NCBI RefSeq assembly: GCF_023065955.2
Contig: NW_026622963.1
Span: 7,943,001 to 8,007,000 of the forward strand
Length of the DNA stretch: 64,000 nucleotides
Source: Ursus arctos
Lineage: Eukaryota; Chordata; Mammalia; Carnivora; Ursidae
Reading direction: 5' to 3'
Notes under the pieces: model-generated
Seen by the model: only the letters and a program-made list of their open reading frames with translations
Database searches by the model: none
What the model was told of the DNA's origin: nothing
In this document: positions 9,701-20,930 of the stretch, piece by piece
How positions within the stretch are numbered: the stretch's first letter is position 1
How the letters are laid out: each line of letters opens with the position of its first letter
Made by a program: the position numbers and the translations under genes

Positions 9701-12700
9701 GAAAGAAGGTGCAATGTCAGCAGTGTGGAGGTTTAGATTTGGCCAAATAAGTGGGCCGATCTCTCAGCAGCACCTTCTTCATCCATCTATCCATCCATCC
9801 AGCCCCCCACCTCCACTCACTCAGTCGAGTTCTTTCATAATTAAAAGAAGCCTGATCTTTTTAGAGCACTGCCTTCTTATCCTGGCCTTGAATTTTGCTG
9901 AAGGACCTAAGGTGCAGTGAGAGGAATCCCACCCCCAAATCTCTTTGGTACAGCTGAGTACCAGGCGCTTAGCATTTCTGATGGCTGGCTTCTCTCCTAT
10001 GCTGCTTTCTTCTCATGTCATCTCAGCTTCCCCCATTGATTCCTTCCAGAGTATCAAGAGCTGTAAAAGAAAAGAGCATCTAGGGTTAGCTAGGCTTATT
10101 TGTTCACAAGAGCAAGTAGACTTATAGCCCTGCCCCTCTCACTTTCCAAAACCTCCAGGACAAAGTTTTACTTTCGTAACAGTAGAAGGAGATCCTGTCC
10201 ACCAGTTACAAACTACCAAGTGATGAGTGTTCTCAGTTTGCTGAGAACCACTACTGGTTTCTGACAGAGTCGTATTCCTTCCAGTCTTGGTAGCTTTTAT
10301 GTCCTACCTGATGGTGCTCTGAAGTACAGAATCACTGCCAAGGATCTTACCAAGCTTTTCAAATGATTCAGACTTCTTCCTCTCCAAACTGGAAGTGACA
10401 TCCCCTCTCCTCCCAGGGCATTAACTTCATTGCCTTCAGTAAACTGGGATGTTTGCCTTGCTTTTCCTGCAACCCAAGGCCACATCAAAGAATATTACTA
10501 AGGAAATCTTCAGAAATGTTTGGATACAGATGACCTACGTGGGTGTTCCTTATATCTAGGGCACATCTCTTTCCCTGGACCAAAGCTTCTTACCGACAAG
10601 TAGGGCCTTTTAGTAACTTAGGTCCTAAGATCTTTGAAACTTTGACAAGTAAGCTGCTGTAAAACTGATGTTTAAAGGCTGGTATAGCTTTAGGTCTTAT
10701 AGGAGATGGAGGTTCAAACTCAGCTTTAGGATATTTCTTTTGTTTTGCTCAGTGAATAAGAAAAAAAAAAACTATGAAGTTAACCAAATGCAGCCATTTT
10801 ATATTATGGAGCTAAGTCTTCAGTTTGGTCAGATAATTAGTTGTGCATGATTATGACTAGTAGACTTGCTTTCTTTGGAGGTAAGACTATACCATGCTGC
10901 AAATCTCCAGCCGTTCCTTTGGAGGTATGAGTGATCTTATTTATGTAGTTTCAGGAGATGAGGATCTAAGACAGAGAAGACTGTAAGAACATGAAGGCAA
11001 GTCTTCCCCTCATTGGTGGAAGAAAGACTAGACTGTAACATATCTTAGACAGGACTGGATATCTTGGTACACTTTAGTGTTTTATTTCATCTGAACTAGC
11101 ATAAGCTAAAGAGTGAACCTATTTATGAAGATTCAGAAGAATCTCATAGATTCCCAAAGGCAGGAAGCTCGTGTACCTGAGGAGATTCCAGAAGAGCCTG
11201 GGATCTCAGACGAAGAAAATCAAGCCTGCCACTCAGTCTCTCTAGAGTTGCTTTGGCGCTCATCTTTGTTTATACTTCGCTTTATCGCTACGGCTCAGTT
11301 TTTCCTGTTTATTAGTATACGAGTGCCCCCAAAGTGATATCTGTCTGGCTATGTATCTTCCTTGGTTCAAGCAAGCAAAAGAGGAAATTAGTATCAATCA
11401 GTCTCAAATCCAAATTTCCAAGCGTAAGAATCAAATTGGTCTAACATGGGTCAGATCGCCTTCCTTTTTCCAATTACCTGTGGTCGGGGGACTATAGGCA
11501 AAGGGCCAGGGCTACAGGCAAGTGCTGCTAAGGCCTGTGAGGGACTGTGGGCTAAATACCATGAACGATGCCTACCACACTGGGCTTCATGCAGCTCAAA
11601 GCAGCCTGATGGTTCTGACCGGCTACATATCCTGCTAATTCTAAATGACCCAGGTTTTAGGAAATGCGCTGCTCTTGGGTTATCATGGTTTAGTGTGGCA
11701 TAACTTGTTTTGGCCACAGAACAAGTCACCTCTGTAGGTAAGAGTGTGATTTCTCTTCATGGACTTTACTATTATCGATGATGTTAGTCAGTGGTGAGTT
11801 CTAGAGAACAAAATAAGACTTAAGAGGCAGATCTTAAACTGGGATAAGCTTTGACATATTTTCTTCTCTCTGGGTTACTTGGAAGCTGGACTATGCTCAG
11901 GCATAGAAGTGCTTAGAGAACTTTCAATGGTAGAGACGAGCTGGCCCCGGCTACCTTGAGACAGGAAAAAAGCTAGTCAAGGAGGCACCCTCTAAAGGAT
12001 ATTGAAGAGACTGCAGGATCTGTAGCATCTCAGAAGAGTTCTATTTACTTGCAATTGTGTGTTATCCTTTATTTCTTTTTTTAAAGGTTTTTATTTAAAT
12101 TTCCGCTAGTTAACATACAGTGTTTTATTAGTTTCAGGTATCCAATACAGTGATTCAACACTTCCATCCAACACCCGGTGTTCATCACAAGTGCACTCCT
12201 TAATACCCATTACCTATTTCACCCATCCCCCGACCCACGTCCCCTCTGGTAACCATCAGTTTGTTCTCTAGAGTTAAGAGTCTGTTTCTTGGTTTGCCCC
12301 TCTCTGTTTTTCTCTTTGCTTGTTTTGTTTCTTCAATTCCACATATGAATGAAATCCTATGGTATTTGTCTTTTCTCTGACTGACATATTTAGCTTAGCA
12401 TAATACTCTGTAGCTCCAACCATGTCATTGCAAATGGCAAGATTTCATTGCTTTTTATGGCCGAGTAATATTCCACTATCGATATAGATATATAGATACA
12501 GATACCCACATATATCTATATATATCTATAGCACATCTTCTTTATCCATTCATCAATCGATGGACATGGGCTGTTTCCATAATTTGGCTACTGTAGATAA
12601 TGCTGCTATAAACATCGGGGCGCATGTGTCTTAAAAAATTGCTGTAGAAGTCAAGGGAGGGATCTGTTTCGTATTAGGGAGGTGGTAGCTAAAAGTAATG

Positions 12701-13876
12701 TTTAGCATGCCCCTTCTTCTCTCTTACCAACATCCAGTCTGCAGAGAGCAGAGATCTTGAGCCAGGAGGTGAAGGAAGAAGCCGTGTACTTGGGTAAGGG
12801 CTTTGGAGCCAAAGAAACTTAGCAGACCTCCACCTGAGCAAACGCGTGGCAGGGCCTTGAAGGACTCTCAGGAAACAAAACAAAACAAATAGAAGGTATT
12901 TTTAGGGTGTGAAACTCCTGCAATCCAGTAAATTTAGGCTTGAAATCATTACGTATGGGAGTTGAAGTAAATGGGACTTCGTTTTGTAGTCATAGGCTGA
13001 CAAGGCCCGTGCAGGCCAGATATATTTAAAAGAGAAATAACAAATAGAAACAAACTACAAGGGCAACAATGGTTAAATCATTCAGAGAAATATGTTAATA
13101 TGATAAATTGTTCCGGGAACCATTAAAAATGATGTTTACAACAGATGACTTGGGAAAAGAATCTTACCATATAATCTTAAGAAAAAAAATCACCTGATAG
13201 TCACTATCATATTCACCATGTACAGAGGATAGAAAAACACTGGAAAGAAATAATGTAAAATGCTAACAATAGCTGCCCTGGGTAGTGGGACTGTGGCTGA
13301 TTTTCTTCCTGCTTCTTGGTACTTTCGCAGCCTTTCCAAAGCTTATATTGAACATGTATTACTTTCAGAATTAGAATTAGGAATAAAAAAATGTTTTAAT
13401 CTGTGTTGTGATTTTATTTTATTTTATTTTTTTTAAAGATTTTATTTATTTATTTGACAGAGATAGAGACAGCCAGTGAGAGAGGGAACACAGCAGGGGG
13501 AGTGGGAGAGGAGGAAGCAGGCTCATAGCAGAGGAGCCTGATGTGGGGCTCGATCCCGCAACGCCGGGATCACGCCCTGAGCCGAAGGCAGACGCTTAAC
13601 CGCTGTGCCACCCAGGCGCCCCTGTGTTGTGATTTTAGAGTCACACCTCTTAGAAGCTAGTTTACATCTAAGTTAAACGGGTTAATACATCCAGAACTAT
13701 TTGTATATTATCTTCAGTTTAACAACCAAGGCTTTGCGTTTACAGTAAGCAAATTCCAAGTATCAGTGAAAAACTGGGAAGTAAGATCCTTATTGGTGCC
13801 CTGGATGCCACATGGCGAGCTCTGCTTCATCTCCCTTAGTCCTCACATCCTTCTCTAAGACTCTGTCTGGTTTTCT

Positions 13877-13921
<45 letters not shown>

Positions 13922-15478
13922 TTTCATGTGTTTTCATTTTTAAAAAGATTTTATTTATTTATTTGACAGAGAGAGACAGCCAGTGAGAGAGGGAACACAA
14001 GCAGGGGGAGTGAGAGAGGAAGAAGCAGGCTCCCAGCAGAGGACCCTGATACGGGGCTCAATCCCAGAACGCCAGGATCACGCCCTGAGCCGAAGGCAGA
14101 CGCTTAACGACTGAGCCACCCAGGCGCCCCTCTGTCTGGATTTCTTAAGAGAGGTCCCCCACTGGACTAATCAAGCTTTCCCTCTCTCATTCTCTTTGGC
14201 AGATTACCTTCAATTTTCCAGGGCTTTCTTCCTCATCTCTGTCTTCTCCATACTCGTCGCCCTGGCCTGGCTCATCAGCTCTTGCCTGCCTAGAAGAGGA
14301 AGCATAACCACCAACTTGGATCTGAAGGTATCCATACTCAGCTTCATCTCAGGTACAGACCTAGATTGGCAGGGTAATACCAGGGTGAAACTGTCAAGGG
14401 AACTAAGTTTCTCCATGGGGCTTTCATCCTCTTTTTCTTGTCCCTCTCCTCTTCTTCAGTATCACATCAGGTTGCCAGCTACCTGCCCTTTCTTACTGTA
14501 TAAAACACACTTCACCTGACTTAGCCCAGGGGAGAGGTAGAAGCCCCTTTCTCTTTCCTATCTTGGTCAATCCCTCAATTTTAATTCTGCCATACATATG
14601 GCATCTGGAAACAGAAGAAGAGTTGGGGGTGGTGGTCAAGGCAGACTGAAGACACTGATGGGTTGTGACATCTTTTCTTCTGGTCCTAGCCATCTCCCTG
14701 CTCCTCTGCCTCGTCCTGTTTCTGGCACAGGTTCACTGGCATGCTAAGAATGCCTTGGAGCCGGATCTCCTATGGGCCTATCATATTAATTGGTGGAGTG
14801 ACTTCTTATACATGTTTTCTGGTGAGTCAGTCCCCTGCCTTATGCAAGAAGGATGGAAGAGGAGGTCACTGCTTGAAAGGGAGGTTGAATCTAGGAGAAA
14901 TAGGAGCACTGACTGTTCCTATTTAGAACATTCATACATGGAGGGGCAGCATGGTATAGTGAGGAAAGCATGGATTTTGGAATCTGGAAACCTAGATTTA
15001 TCGACCTGTTCTACCTTTAACTGAGGGAGGCATGCGCACGTTGAGTGACTTGCCTAAGACTACACAGAAAGTTGTGGAACTATCATTTGAATCCAGGAGG
15101 TTCAAGCTTTGTCTTCACCATGTGAGAAATACTATAATGCAATGAGAGCACAGGAAGATAAAGTAACTCTGCTGGGGGAGAGGAGGGTTGGCTTTTAGAG
15201 CTGAGGAAAGCATGAGCAGGAATTTTAAAAGTCAAAAGACTATCTATCTGTTGAAACTCACCTCAAATTCTTCTCCTCTAGGGATCATCTCCTTCCTCAA
15301 CCACATAACTTTCAGATTTCCTTCCCTTGATCGAAATGTCAGTGCAATTCCCATAGAGCAGTCAAGGCTGGGGGTTGGTCCAGTGACTACGGTAGAATCT
15401 GGCAAAGATGAAAGGTTAAGTTCTGATAAGGAATCTCCAGTTGAGGAAGAGAAAACAGACCTAGAAGCAGAACCATGA
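6625..15478 (+). CDS. TMEM202: TMEM202, five-exon four-pass claudin-like membrane protein (whole gene)
   Basis: The joined coding exons are 6625-6705, 6926-7178, 14203-14352, 14690-14821 and 15282-15478. They total 813 nt, giving 270 aa plus TGA, close to the length I recall for human TMEM202 (about 273 aa). All introns are GT-AG with phases 0,1,1,1. Four hydrophobic segments lie near residues 55-76, 117-138, 154-176 and 196-214. The first extracellular loop carries the claudin/PMP22 signature W78, G93-L94-W95, C98 and C103, with the two cysteines only four residues apart, closer than in classical claudins. The N-terminus (about 54 aa) and the acidic C-tail (residues 215-270) should be cytosolic if the claudin topology holds. 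No enzymatic motif is seen and the function is not established from sequence. The gene name rests on recalled similarity of exon order and residues to mammalian TMEM202. No frameshift or internal stop was found. Confidence 0.9.
6926..7178 (+). CDS. TMEM202: TMEM202 coding exon 2 (TM1 and first extracellular loop)
   Basis: The acceptor CCTTGTAG precedes 6926 and the donor GTGAGT starts at 7179. The exon is 253 nt, entering in phase 0 and leaving with one base. It encodes residues 28-111: a basic, Gln-rich juxtamembrane stretch, TM1, and the loop with W78, GLW (93-95), C98, C103 and W104. Exon 2 of the downstream paralogue has exactly the same length. Confidence 0.9.
7566..7742 (-). mobile_element. 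SINEC in TMEM202 intron 2
   Basis: Minus-strand copy, from AAGATTTTCTTTATTTATTTG to GAGTCACCCAGGGGCCCC. Several differences from the young consensus mark it as an older copy. Confidence 0.88.
8270..8720 (+). mobile_element. Old L1 fragment in TMEM202 intron 2
   Basis: It resembles decayed L1 ORF2 3' sequence (ATTTGCAACAAATAGGAAAG, CAATTCACAGAACAGAAACT, GGAAGGCAAATTAAATGA). Confidence 0.6.
8721..12070. other. Unique intronic sequence of TMEM202 intron 2
   Basis: This long stretch is largely free of young repeats. It includes a small (ATCC)n stretch near 9780-9803 and an A-run at 10761-10771. An acidic 74-codon open frame at 11113-11337 has no recognisable homology and no clear splice context. 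No exon could be supported. Confidence 0.5.
12075..12640 (-). mobile_element. L1 3' end
   Basis: Minus-strand L1 tail: a T-run, then GTTAACATACAGTGTTTTATTAG, the CACCCGGTGTTCATCACAAG 3'UTR text, and the end of ORF2 in antisense (CTTTATCCATTCATCAATCG). 5'-truncated. Confidence 0.85.
12641..13049. other. Intronic sequence, no feature recognised
   Basis: No gene and no clear repeat seen. A 64-codon minus-strand ORF here looks random. Confidence 0.4.
13050..13400 (+). mobile_element. Old L1 3' fragment
   Basis: It resembles the 3' end of ancient L1 (AACACTGGAAAGAAATAATG, then GTAGTGGGACTGTGGCTGATTT). Confidence 0.5.
13417..13621 (-). mobile_element. SINEC in TMEM202 intron 2
   Basis: Young minus-strand copy ending GCCACCCAGGCGCCC. 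It has a perfect 16-nt target-site duplication, CTGTGTTGTGATTTTA, at 13401-13416 and 13622-13637. Confidence 0.95.
13871..14130 (-). mobile_element. SINEC with expanded (TTTC)n tail, close to TMEM202 exon 3
   Basis: The target-site duplication TCTGTCTGG lies at 13862-13870 and 14131-14139. It encloses both a (TTTC)n run (about 13876-13925) and the SINE body, showing that the microsatellite grew from the SINE tail. The insertion ends 72 nt before exon 3. Confidence 0.93.
13876..13925. repeat. (TTTC)n microsatellite
   Basis: About 12 TTTC units in the tail of the neighbouring minus-strand SINE. Confidence 0.95.
14203..14352 (+). CDS. TMEM202: TMEM202 coding exon 3 (TM2)
   Basis: A pyrimidine tract and GGCAG acceptor precede 14203, and the donor GTACAG is at 14353. 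The split codon T|AT gives Y112. The following YLQFSRAFFLIS leads into TM2, and the exon ends in the start of TM3 (VSILSFIS). It is 150 nt, phase 1 in and out. Confidence 0.9.
14690..14821 (+). CDS. TMEM202: TMEM202 coding exon 4 (TM3 and second loop)
   Basis: The acceptor GGTCCTAG precedes 14690 and the donor GTGAGT is at 14822. It is 132 nt and encodes residues 163-205, with A162 and G206 split across junctions. It covers the rest of TM3 (LLLCLVLFLAQV), the second loop, and the NWW motif opening TM4. Confidence 0.9.
14945..15115 (+). mobile_element. MIR SINE in TMEM202 intron 4
   Basis: MIR order visible: AGCATGGTATAGTGAGGAAAG, then GACTTGCCTAAGACTACACAG, then ATTTGAATCCAGGAGG. Confidence 0.8.
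15282..15478 (+). CDS. TMEM202: TMEM202 coding exon 5 (end of TM4, C-tail)
   Basis: The acceptor CTCCTCTAG precedes 15282 and the frame ends at TGA 15476-15478. It encodes residues 207-270. The tail holds an NVS sequon (224-226), a short conserved IPIEQSRLGVGPVTTV stretch whose counterpart is visible in the paralogue, and a Glu-rich end (EEEKTDLEAEP). Confidence 0.88.
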
Positions 15479-15600
15479 TGGTGATAGGAAAACCCAGCTA
15501 CTGCTTGTCTTAAAAACGGAGGAGAGGCTGAACTGGAAATGATGGTGCAGATTCTAGGAAACTCTCCTAATATCATGTCCATGTTACTAAAGGAGAAAGC

Positions 15601-15606
15601 ATTAAA
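15601..15606 (+). promoter_or_regulatory. TMEM202: Candidate poly(A) signal of TMEM202
   Basis: An ATTAAA hexamer lies 123 nt past the stop and is followed by a GU-rich stretch (TGTGTTTTGTGTG, from about 15617). This predicts a short 3'UTR of roughly 140 nt. A second ATTAAA at 15670-15675 is a backup candidate. Confidence 0.55.
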
Positions 15607-15679
15607 GCTGCTGAAATGTGTTTTGTGTGCACTGGATCTAAAATATGTATTATAGTCATAAAGAAAATAATTAAAATTT

Positions 15680-16088
15680 ACTTAAGAAAAAATTTGTAAG
15701 AGAAAACATCAGTAGTTAGGGTCACGAATGAAAGAAACTAGCAACAGATGCAGTGTGTGGATCAGAGATCTCTTCGGGCATCAGGGATCTTACAGACCAG
15801 AATGATTCCCGGAGAAGATGCCACCTAATTCTATTTGACGTTTTCTTTTTATGTGTGGCCTTGGGCACACTCAGGGTGGAAAGCATTTGGCCAATATTGT
15901 TGAATCTGAATTGTAGATCATTACCAGCAATGGAACGAATACCAGTGGAGATTATACCTACCATCCAAAGAAGCTGAAGGGTGCCTGGGTGGAGGCTGGG
16001 TTCTGGGGAATCCGTGAGGTCCCATTTCCTATGAGGATTGGTAATTTGAAACCCTTACAGTCTTATTACATTAACACACTGCTTCTCC
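15680..16088. other. Downstream flank of TMEM202
   Basis: No gene or clear repeat. Overlapping 74-80 codon ORFs on both strands look random. Confidence 0.4.
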
Positions 16089-16104
16089 CTCGGTGGGGAA
16101 ATAT

Positions 16105-16583
16105 CTTTTTTTAAATGTTTTTTTAATTATATTATGTTAGTCACCATACAGTACATCCCTGGTTTCTGATGTAAAGTTCGATGATTCATTAGTTGCGTAT
16201 AACACCCAGTGCACCATGCAATACGTGCCCTCCTTACTACCCATCACCAGTCTATCCCATTCCCCCATCCCCCTCCCCTCTGAAGCCCTCAGTTTGTTTC
16301 TCAGAGTCCATAGTCTCTCATGCTTCATTCCCCCTTCTGATTACCCCCCTTTTCTTTATCCCTTTCTTCCCCTCCCGATCTTCCTAGTTCTTATGTTCCA
16401 TAGATGAGAGAAATCATATGATAGTTGTCTTTCTCTGCTTGACTTATTTCACTTAGCATTATCTCCTCCAGTGCCGTCCATGTTGCAGCAAATGCTGAGA
16501 AATCGTTCTTTCTGATTGCTGGGTAATATTCCATTGTATATATGGACCACAACTTCTTAATCCAGTCATCTGTTGAAGGGCAT
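16105..16583 (-). mobile_element. Young 5'-truncated L1 3' end
   Basis: Minus-strand insertion with a T-run and the young carnivore L1 3'UTR. A perfect 16-nt target-site duplication, CTCGGTGGGGAAATAT, lies at 16089-16104 and 16584-16599. A 63-codon open frame inside it recurs in sister copies and is 3'UTR sequence. Confidence 0.95.
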
Positions 16584-16816
16584 CTCGGTGGGGAAATATT
16601 TTAACCAGACCCCCCAAGCTCTCTGAAATTCTACACAAAATTTACGTATGCAGTTTTCTGTGAAGAGAGCCACAGACTCCATCAGATTCTTGATAGGCCT
16701 GTGACTCTTCTGATTCCTTAGGCGTCAGTTTTGTTTTAATGAGCCAAACCAGGCTAAAGGACTTTGTTCAGCCTAAGTATATATGTGAACCAAGTTGAAA
16801 GATTATTCCATGTTTT

Positions 16817-17003
16817 CGGACACCTGGGTGGTTCAGTAGGTTAAGCAGCTGCCTTGGCTCGGGTTGTGCTCCCAGGGTCCTGGTATCGAGGTCAGCATCA
16901 GGCTTCTTGCACGGCGGGGAGCCTGCTTCTCCCTCTGCCTGCCGCTCCCTCTGCTTGTGCTCTCTCTCTCTGACAAATAAATAAAATCTTAAAAAAATTT
17001 TCT
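16817..17003 (+). mobile_element. SINEC
   Basis: Plus-strand copy with target-site duplication TTCCATGTTTT at 16806-16816 and 17004-17014. Confidence 0.93.
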
Positions 17004-17334
17004 TTCCATGTTTTATATACCCTGTTAAACTAAGTAAGGGAGTGGGCAGTGATTTCAGGCCATCACATAAGTCTTTTGATGGCTAAAGATCCCTTTCAAA
17101 CCCAAACTAGATTCCATGCAGAAAGTCCCTGACATTCATTTTGTCCTTTATTCCTTTAGAAGCTACCACTACTTCTCTATTGGTTGAGGTCCATACTTCT
17201 CCTCCTCAAATCTGGCAATGGAATGGACTAAAATGCCCAGCTTCACCCCTTGCTACTCTTGAAGATAAGTTTTTGGGTCCTTTTGGTTTAATTTAGAGAT
17301 TTATTGGTAAGCTTTGTAGAAAACAAACATAGTG

Positions 17335-17540
17335 GGGGCACCTGGGTGGCTTAGTCATTAAGCATCTGCCTTCAGGCCAGGGCATGATCCCAGAGTTCTG
17401 GGATCGAGCCCCTCATTGGGCTCCCTGCTCCACTGGGAGCCTGCTTCTTCCTCTCCCACTCCCCTGCTTGTGTTCCCTCTCTCGCTGGCTGTCTTTCTCT
17501 GTCAAATAAATAAATAAAATCTTTAAAAAAAAAAAAAAGA
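17335..17540 (+). mobile_element. SINEC
   Basis: Young plus-strand copy (GGGGGCACCTGGGTGGCTTAG head, TCTCTCGCTGGCTGTC region, (AAAT)n then poly(A) tail). Confidence 0.93.
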
Positions 17541-17727
17541 AAGAAAAGGAAAAACATAGCAGACATGGAGCAATTATGTAGTTCTTTTTTTTTTGGTTTT
17601 TGCTTTTTTAAGAGAATTTTATTTGAGTGGTTCTTACAATTTATGTAGTTTTTATAATCCTGGTCCCTGAGCAGGAATACCCAAATATTTCCAGATGGTA
17701 ACTGAAAGCCCATTAGATTAATATTTT

Positions 17728-17907
17728 TTTAAAGAATTTATTTATTTATTTGAGGGGGGGCATGAGCGGGAGGGGGAGGGGAGAGGGAGAGGGAGAAGCA
17801 GGCTCCCCACTGAGCAGGGAGCCTGATGAGGGACTCAATCCCAGGACCCTGGGATCATAACTCGAGCCAAAGGCAGACGCTTAACTGACTGAGCCACCCA
17901 GGCACCC
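17728..17907 (-). mobile_element. SINEC
   Basis: Minus-strand copy with target-site duplication TAGATTAATATTTT at 17714-17727 and 17908-17921. Confidence 0.93.
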
Positions 17908-17921
17908 TAGATTAATATTTT

Positions 17922-19060
17922 AGCTTTTATTCCTAAGGATAAGAGTTTAGCAGCACATGCACGTGTGCACCCACCCATAGAGACAAACACAAACACACAT
18001 ATATACACGCACTTCATTTTGACCCTATCTTAGAAAGCTCCTTCTCCATGTTGGCTCCTCTTCCAGGCAGGTGACCTTAGTTATAGCAAAATGACTGGTG
18101 CTTCCTTACTTCATGGGGCCTCATTTCAGAGGCACCTCAGGCTATTCCTGAGCCTTTGCAAGAACAGATATGTACTGAAGGCCATCTTCCCTTCCTCCCA
18201 CTCCCCTCATACACTAAGCATACCCCACACATTGACCAATGAAGAGTTCATTTAGGTCACAAGCTTTATTTATAATTCAGTTTGAATGCTCTAGTTGTAG
18301 GACTAAACTGACAGAGAGTTAAGTATTCATGACTCTTTAGGAAATGGAAGTCTTAAGTGGGATGAGAAGAAGGAAGTAGGTATGAGTGAGAGTGGAAGAT
18401 GCTAGATTATAAGAAAGTAACCATAAAGGCCCTGGCTATTAGGAGAGAATAGGTAGTAATTATAACGAAGTTTTCTACTTTGCAAGCAGGAAATGATCTT
18501 ACAAGAAAGAGACAACATTTCATTACTCCTTGAGAAGCTGAATCTTCTATTTTCTTCTTTCTTCGCTAGTAGAGAATTCCTTTAAAAGCTTAAGTGAATT
18601 TCCAATACGATAGCTTAGTAAATCACCCTTGGATACCTTCCCTCTACTTCAAATATATTGCATGATAGATGAAGTGGAGAGGGGAGGGAGAGGGAGGCAG
18701 GGGTTGGGAGAGGGAGGGAGGGAGAGAGACGCAAGCTTGAAAATTATAGCCAGGTCAAAACAAGACAAGCATTTTCACAGACCAGAAAAATGAGCCAAAC
18801 ACAAGGCTGTGATTTGAGTTAAGCCATGGATTTAATGGGCTCTTAGTCCAAAAGTAAGTGGAAGTGAACAGGAACTGACTCTGGACTGGAGCACTTGGCC
18901 AAAGTAAGGAAACCCCAAAACCTTTCGATGGTATGCCCATGAGGGGAGAGAAAGAAAGAAAAAAGGCAACAAAAAATTTGTGTGCCTGCAAATAAGAATT
19001 CCAAACATGTAAAGAAATGCTCAGAAAAGAATTCAAAGTCAAAAATCAGAATATGAATTC
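17922..19060. other. Intergenic sequence with purine-rich tract
   Basis: Mostly unique. A strongly purine-rich GGGA/GAGA tract lies at about 18670-18730. No coding feature recognised. Confidence 0.5.
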
Positions 19061-20095
19061 ATTTCAGATTAATTTGCGATATAGTATGATAGAGTCTTTA
19101 AGTATTCTTAGGATATATAAAGAAACATATGACAGAATCATAGATTACAAAAAAGACTCCAAATTATGAAACAAAAATAGATGGAAACAAACAAGAACAG
19201 GTTCAAATGAAAAAGAACACAATAGAAATCATAGAAATGAAAAATATAGTAGTCATTAAAATAAAAATTTAATAAATAAAAAATCTAGATAGTACACTCA
19301 ACAAAAAAAGAAATATTTTATTTTCAGATATATCTAGAATAATTGACCAAATAATATGTCTGAAAGAAAGTTTCAACAATTTTTTTAAGAAAACTTTCTT
19401 TTTTTTTTTTTTTTTAGATTTTATTTATTTATTTGACAAAGAGAGAGAGAGCAAGCAGGTGGGGCAACAGGCAGAGGGAGAGGGAGAAACAGGCTCCCTG
19501 CTGGGAGCTCTACCCCAGGACCCTGGAATCATGACCTGAGCCTGAGATGAAGGCAGAAGTTTACTTGACTGAGCCACCCAGGAGCCCCGAGTTTCAACAA
19601 TTTTAAAAGGCTATCAGTCTGTTTCCTGACCACAATGACATTAAGTTAGAATTCAATAAAAATAATAATCTTGTAAAAAATTCTCTATGTTTTATCTTAA
19701 AAATGATCCCTAAAAAAATCATGAGAAAAGGGGGAATCACAATGGAAATGACAAAATACCTAGAACAACAATAAAAGAATTGCTACCATAAAAACCCACA
19801 GGTGTGTTTATTTAAAACAAAATAAACAACAAAAAATAGTTTAAAATTAATGATGATACAGTCAACTCATGAACGTGAGGAAGAATAACTAGATAAACCA
19901 AAAGGAGAAGAACGGAAAAATGTAAATAGTAAAATCTGAGAAAGTTTTTAGGTTCGGATAACCTAAACCTGATTCTTTGAAAAACAATAAAATAAAAGAC
20001 AAACTACAAGCAAATCTAATTAAGAGAAAAAAAGAAAAAGCACAAACAATTTCAGGAATGATATTGTATATGTTTTTATATATTTATATATATAA
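19060..20095 (+). mobile_element. Old L1 fragments
   Basis: A-rich decayed L1 sequence, with ORF2-like pieces such as CCACAATGACATTAAGTTAGA and AATAACTAGATAAACCAAAAG. It is split by a SINE at 19384-19590. Confidence 0.55.
19384..19590 (-). mobile_element. SINEC
   Basis: Minus-strand copy with target-site duplication GTTTCAACAATTTT at 19370-19383 and 19591-19604. Confidence 0.92.
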
Positions 20096-20104
20096 CATTA
20101 AAAA

Positions 20105-20930
20105 ATGTTACTCAGGCATATTTTATTGTTTAAAATTTCAGTTTCTTTTGTGTTGGTTGTTATTTCTCCTCTCTCACTTCTGATTTTATTTATTTGGGTC
20201 CCTTCTCTTTTCTTTCTGATAAGTCTGACCAGAGGTTTATCCGTTTTACTAATTTTTTTCAAAGAACGAACTCCCGGTTTAATTGATCTGTTCTATTGTG
20301 GGTTTTTTTTAGTTTCTATATCATATATTTCTAGTCTAATCTTTATTATGTGCTTCCTTCTGCTGGCTTTAGGCTTCATTTGTTGTTCTTTTTCTAGCTC
20401 CTTTAGTTGTGAGGTTAGGTTGTGTATTTGAGATTGTTCTCATTTCTTGAGGCAGGCCAGTATTGCTACATAATTCCATCTTAGGACTGTTTTTGCGACA
20501 TCCCAAAGGTTTTGGACTGTTGTGTTTTCATTTTCATTTGTTTCCATGTGGTTTTTTTCAATTTCTTCTTTGATTTCCTGGTTGACCCATTCATTGCTTA
20601 GTAGATTGTTGTTTAACCTCTATGTATCTGTGGTCTTTCCAGATCTTTTCTTGTGGTTGATTTCTAGTTTCACAGTATTGGGGTAGAAAAGGTGCATGGT
20701 ATGATCTCAATCTTTCTGTATTTGTTGAGACCTGTTTTGTGACATCATATGTAATCTGTTCTGGAGAATGTTCCATGCGCACTTGAAAAGACTATGTATT
20801 CTGCAGTTTTAGGATAAAATGTTTTGAATATATCTGTGAAGTCCATCTAGTCCAGTGTGTCATTCAAAGCCCTTGTTTCCTTGTTGATTTTCTGTTTAGG
20901 TGATCTGTTCATAGATATCAGTGGGTTTTT
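20105..20930 (-). mobile_element. L1 ORF2 fragment, possibly the inverted 5' part of the L1 that follows
   Basis: The reverse complement reads as the L1 endonuclease end to RT start (IRKKREGTQINKI-like and NHRYIEVKQQ-like text). It lies head-to-head with plus-strand ORF2 that begins at about 21286, the arrangement left by 5' inversion. Confidence 0.7.

Noticed and set aside
13876..13925. Regular short repeats considered as a possible CRISPR-like array
   Set aside because: Simple (TTTC)n microsatellite without spacers, in a mammalian genome.
16137..16328. Recurrent 63-codon ORF (also 20958-21149 and 48538-48729), apparently conserved
   Set aside because: The conservation reflects recent L1 3'UTR copies, not selection on a peptide.
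17372..17713. ORFs containing KDFIYLFDRERQ-type text (also 39562, 49718, 59641)
   Set aside because: Translation of the antisense SINEC body; they recur wherever a SINE sits.
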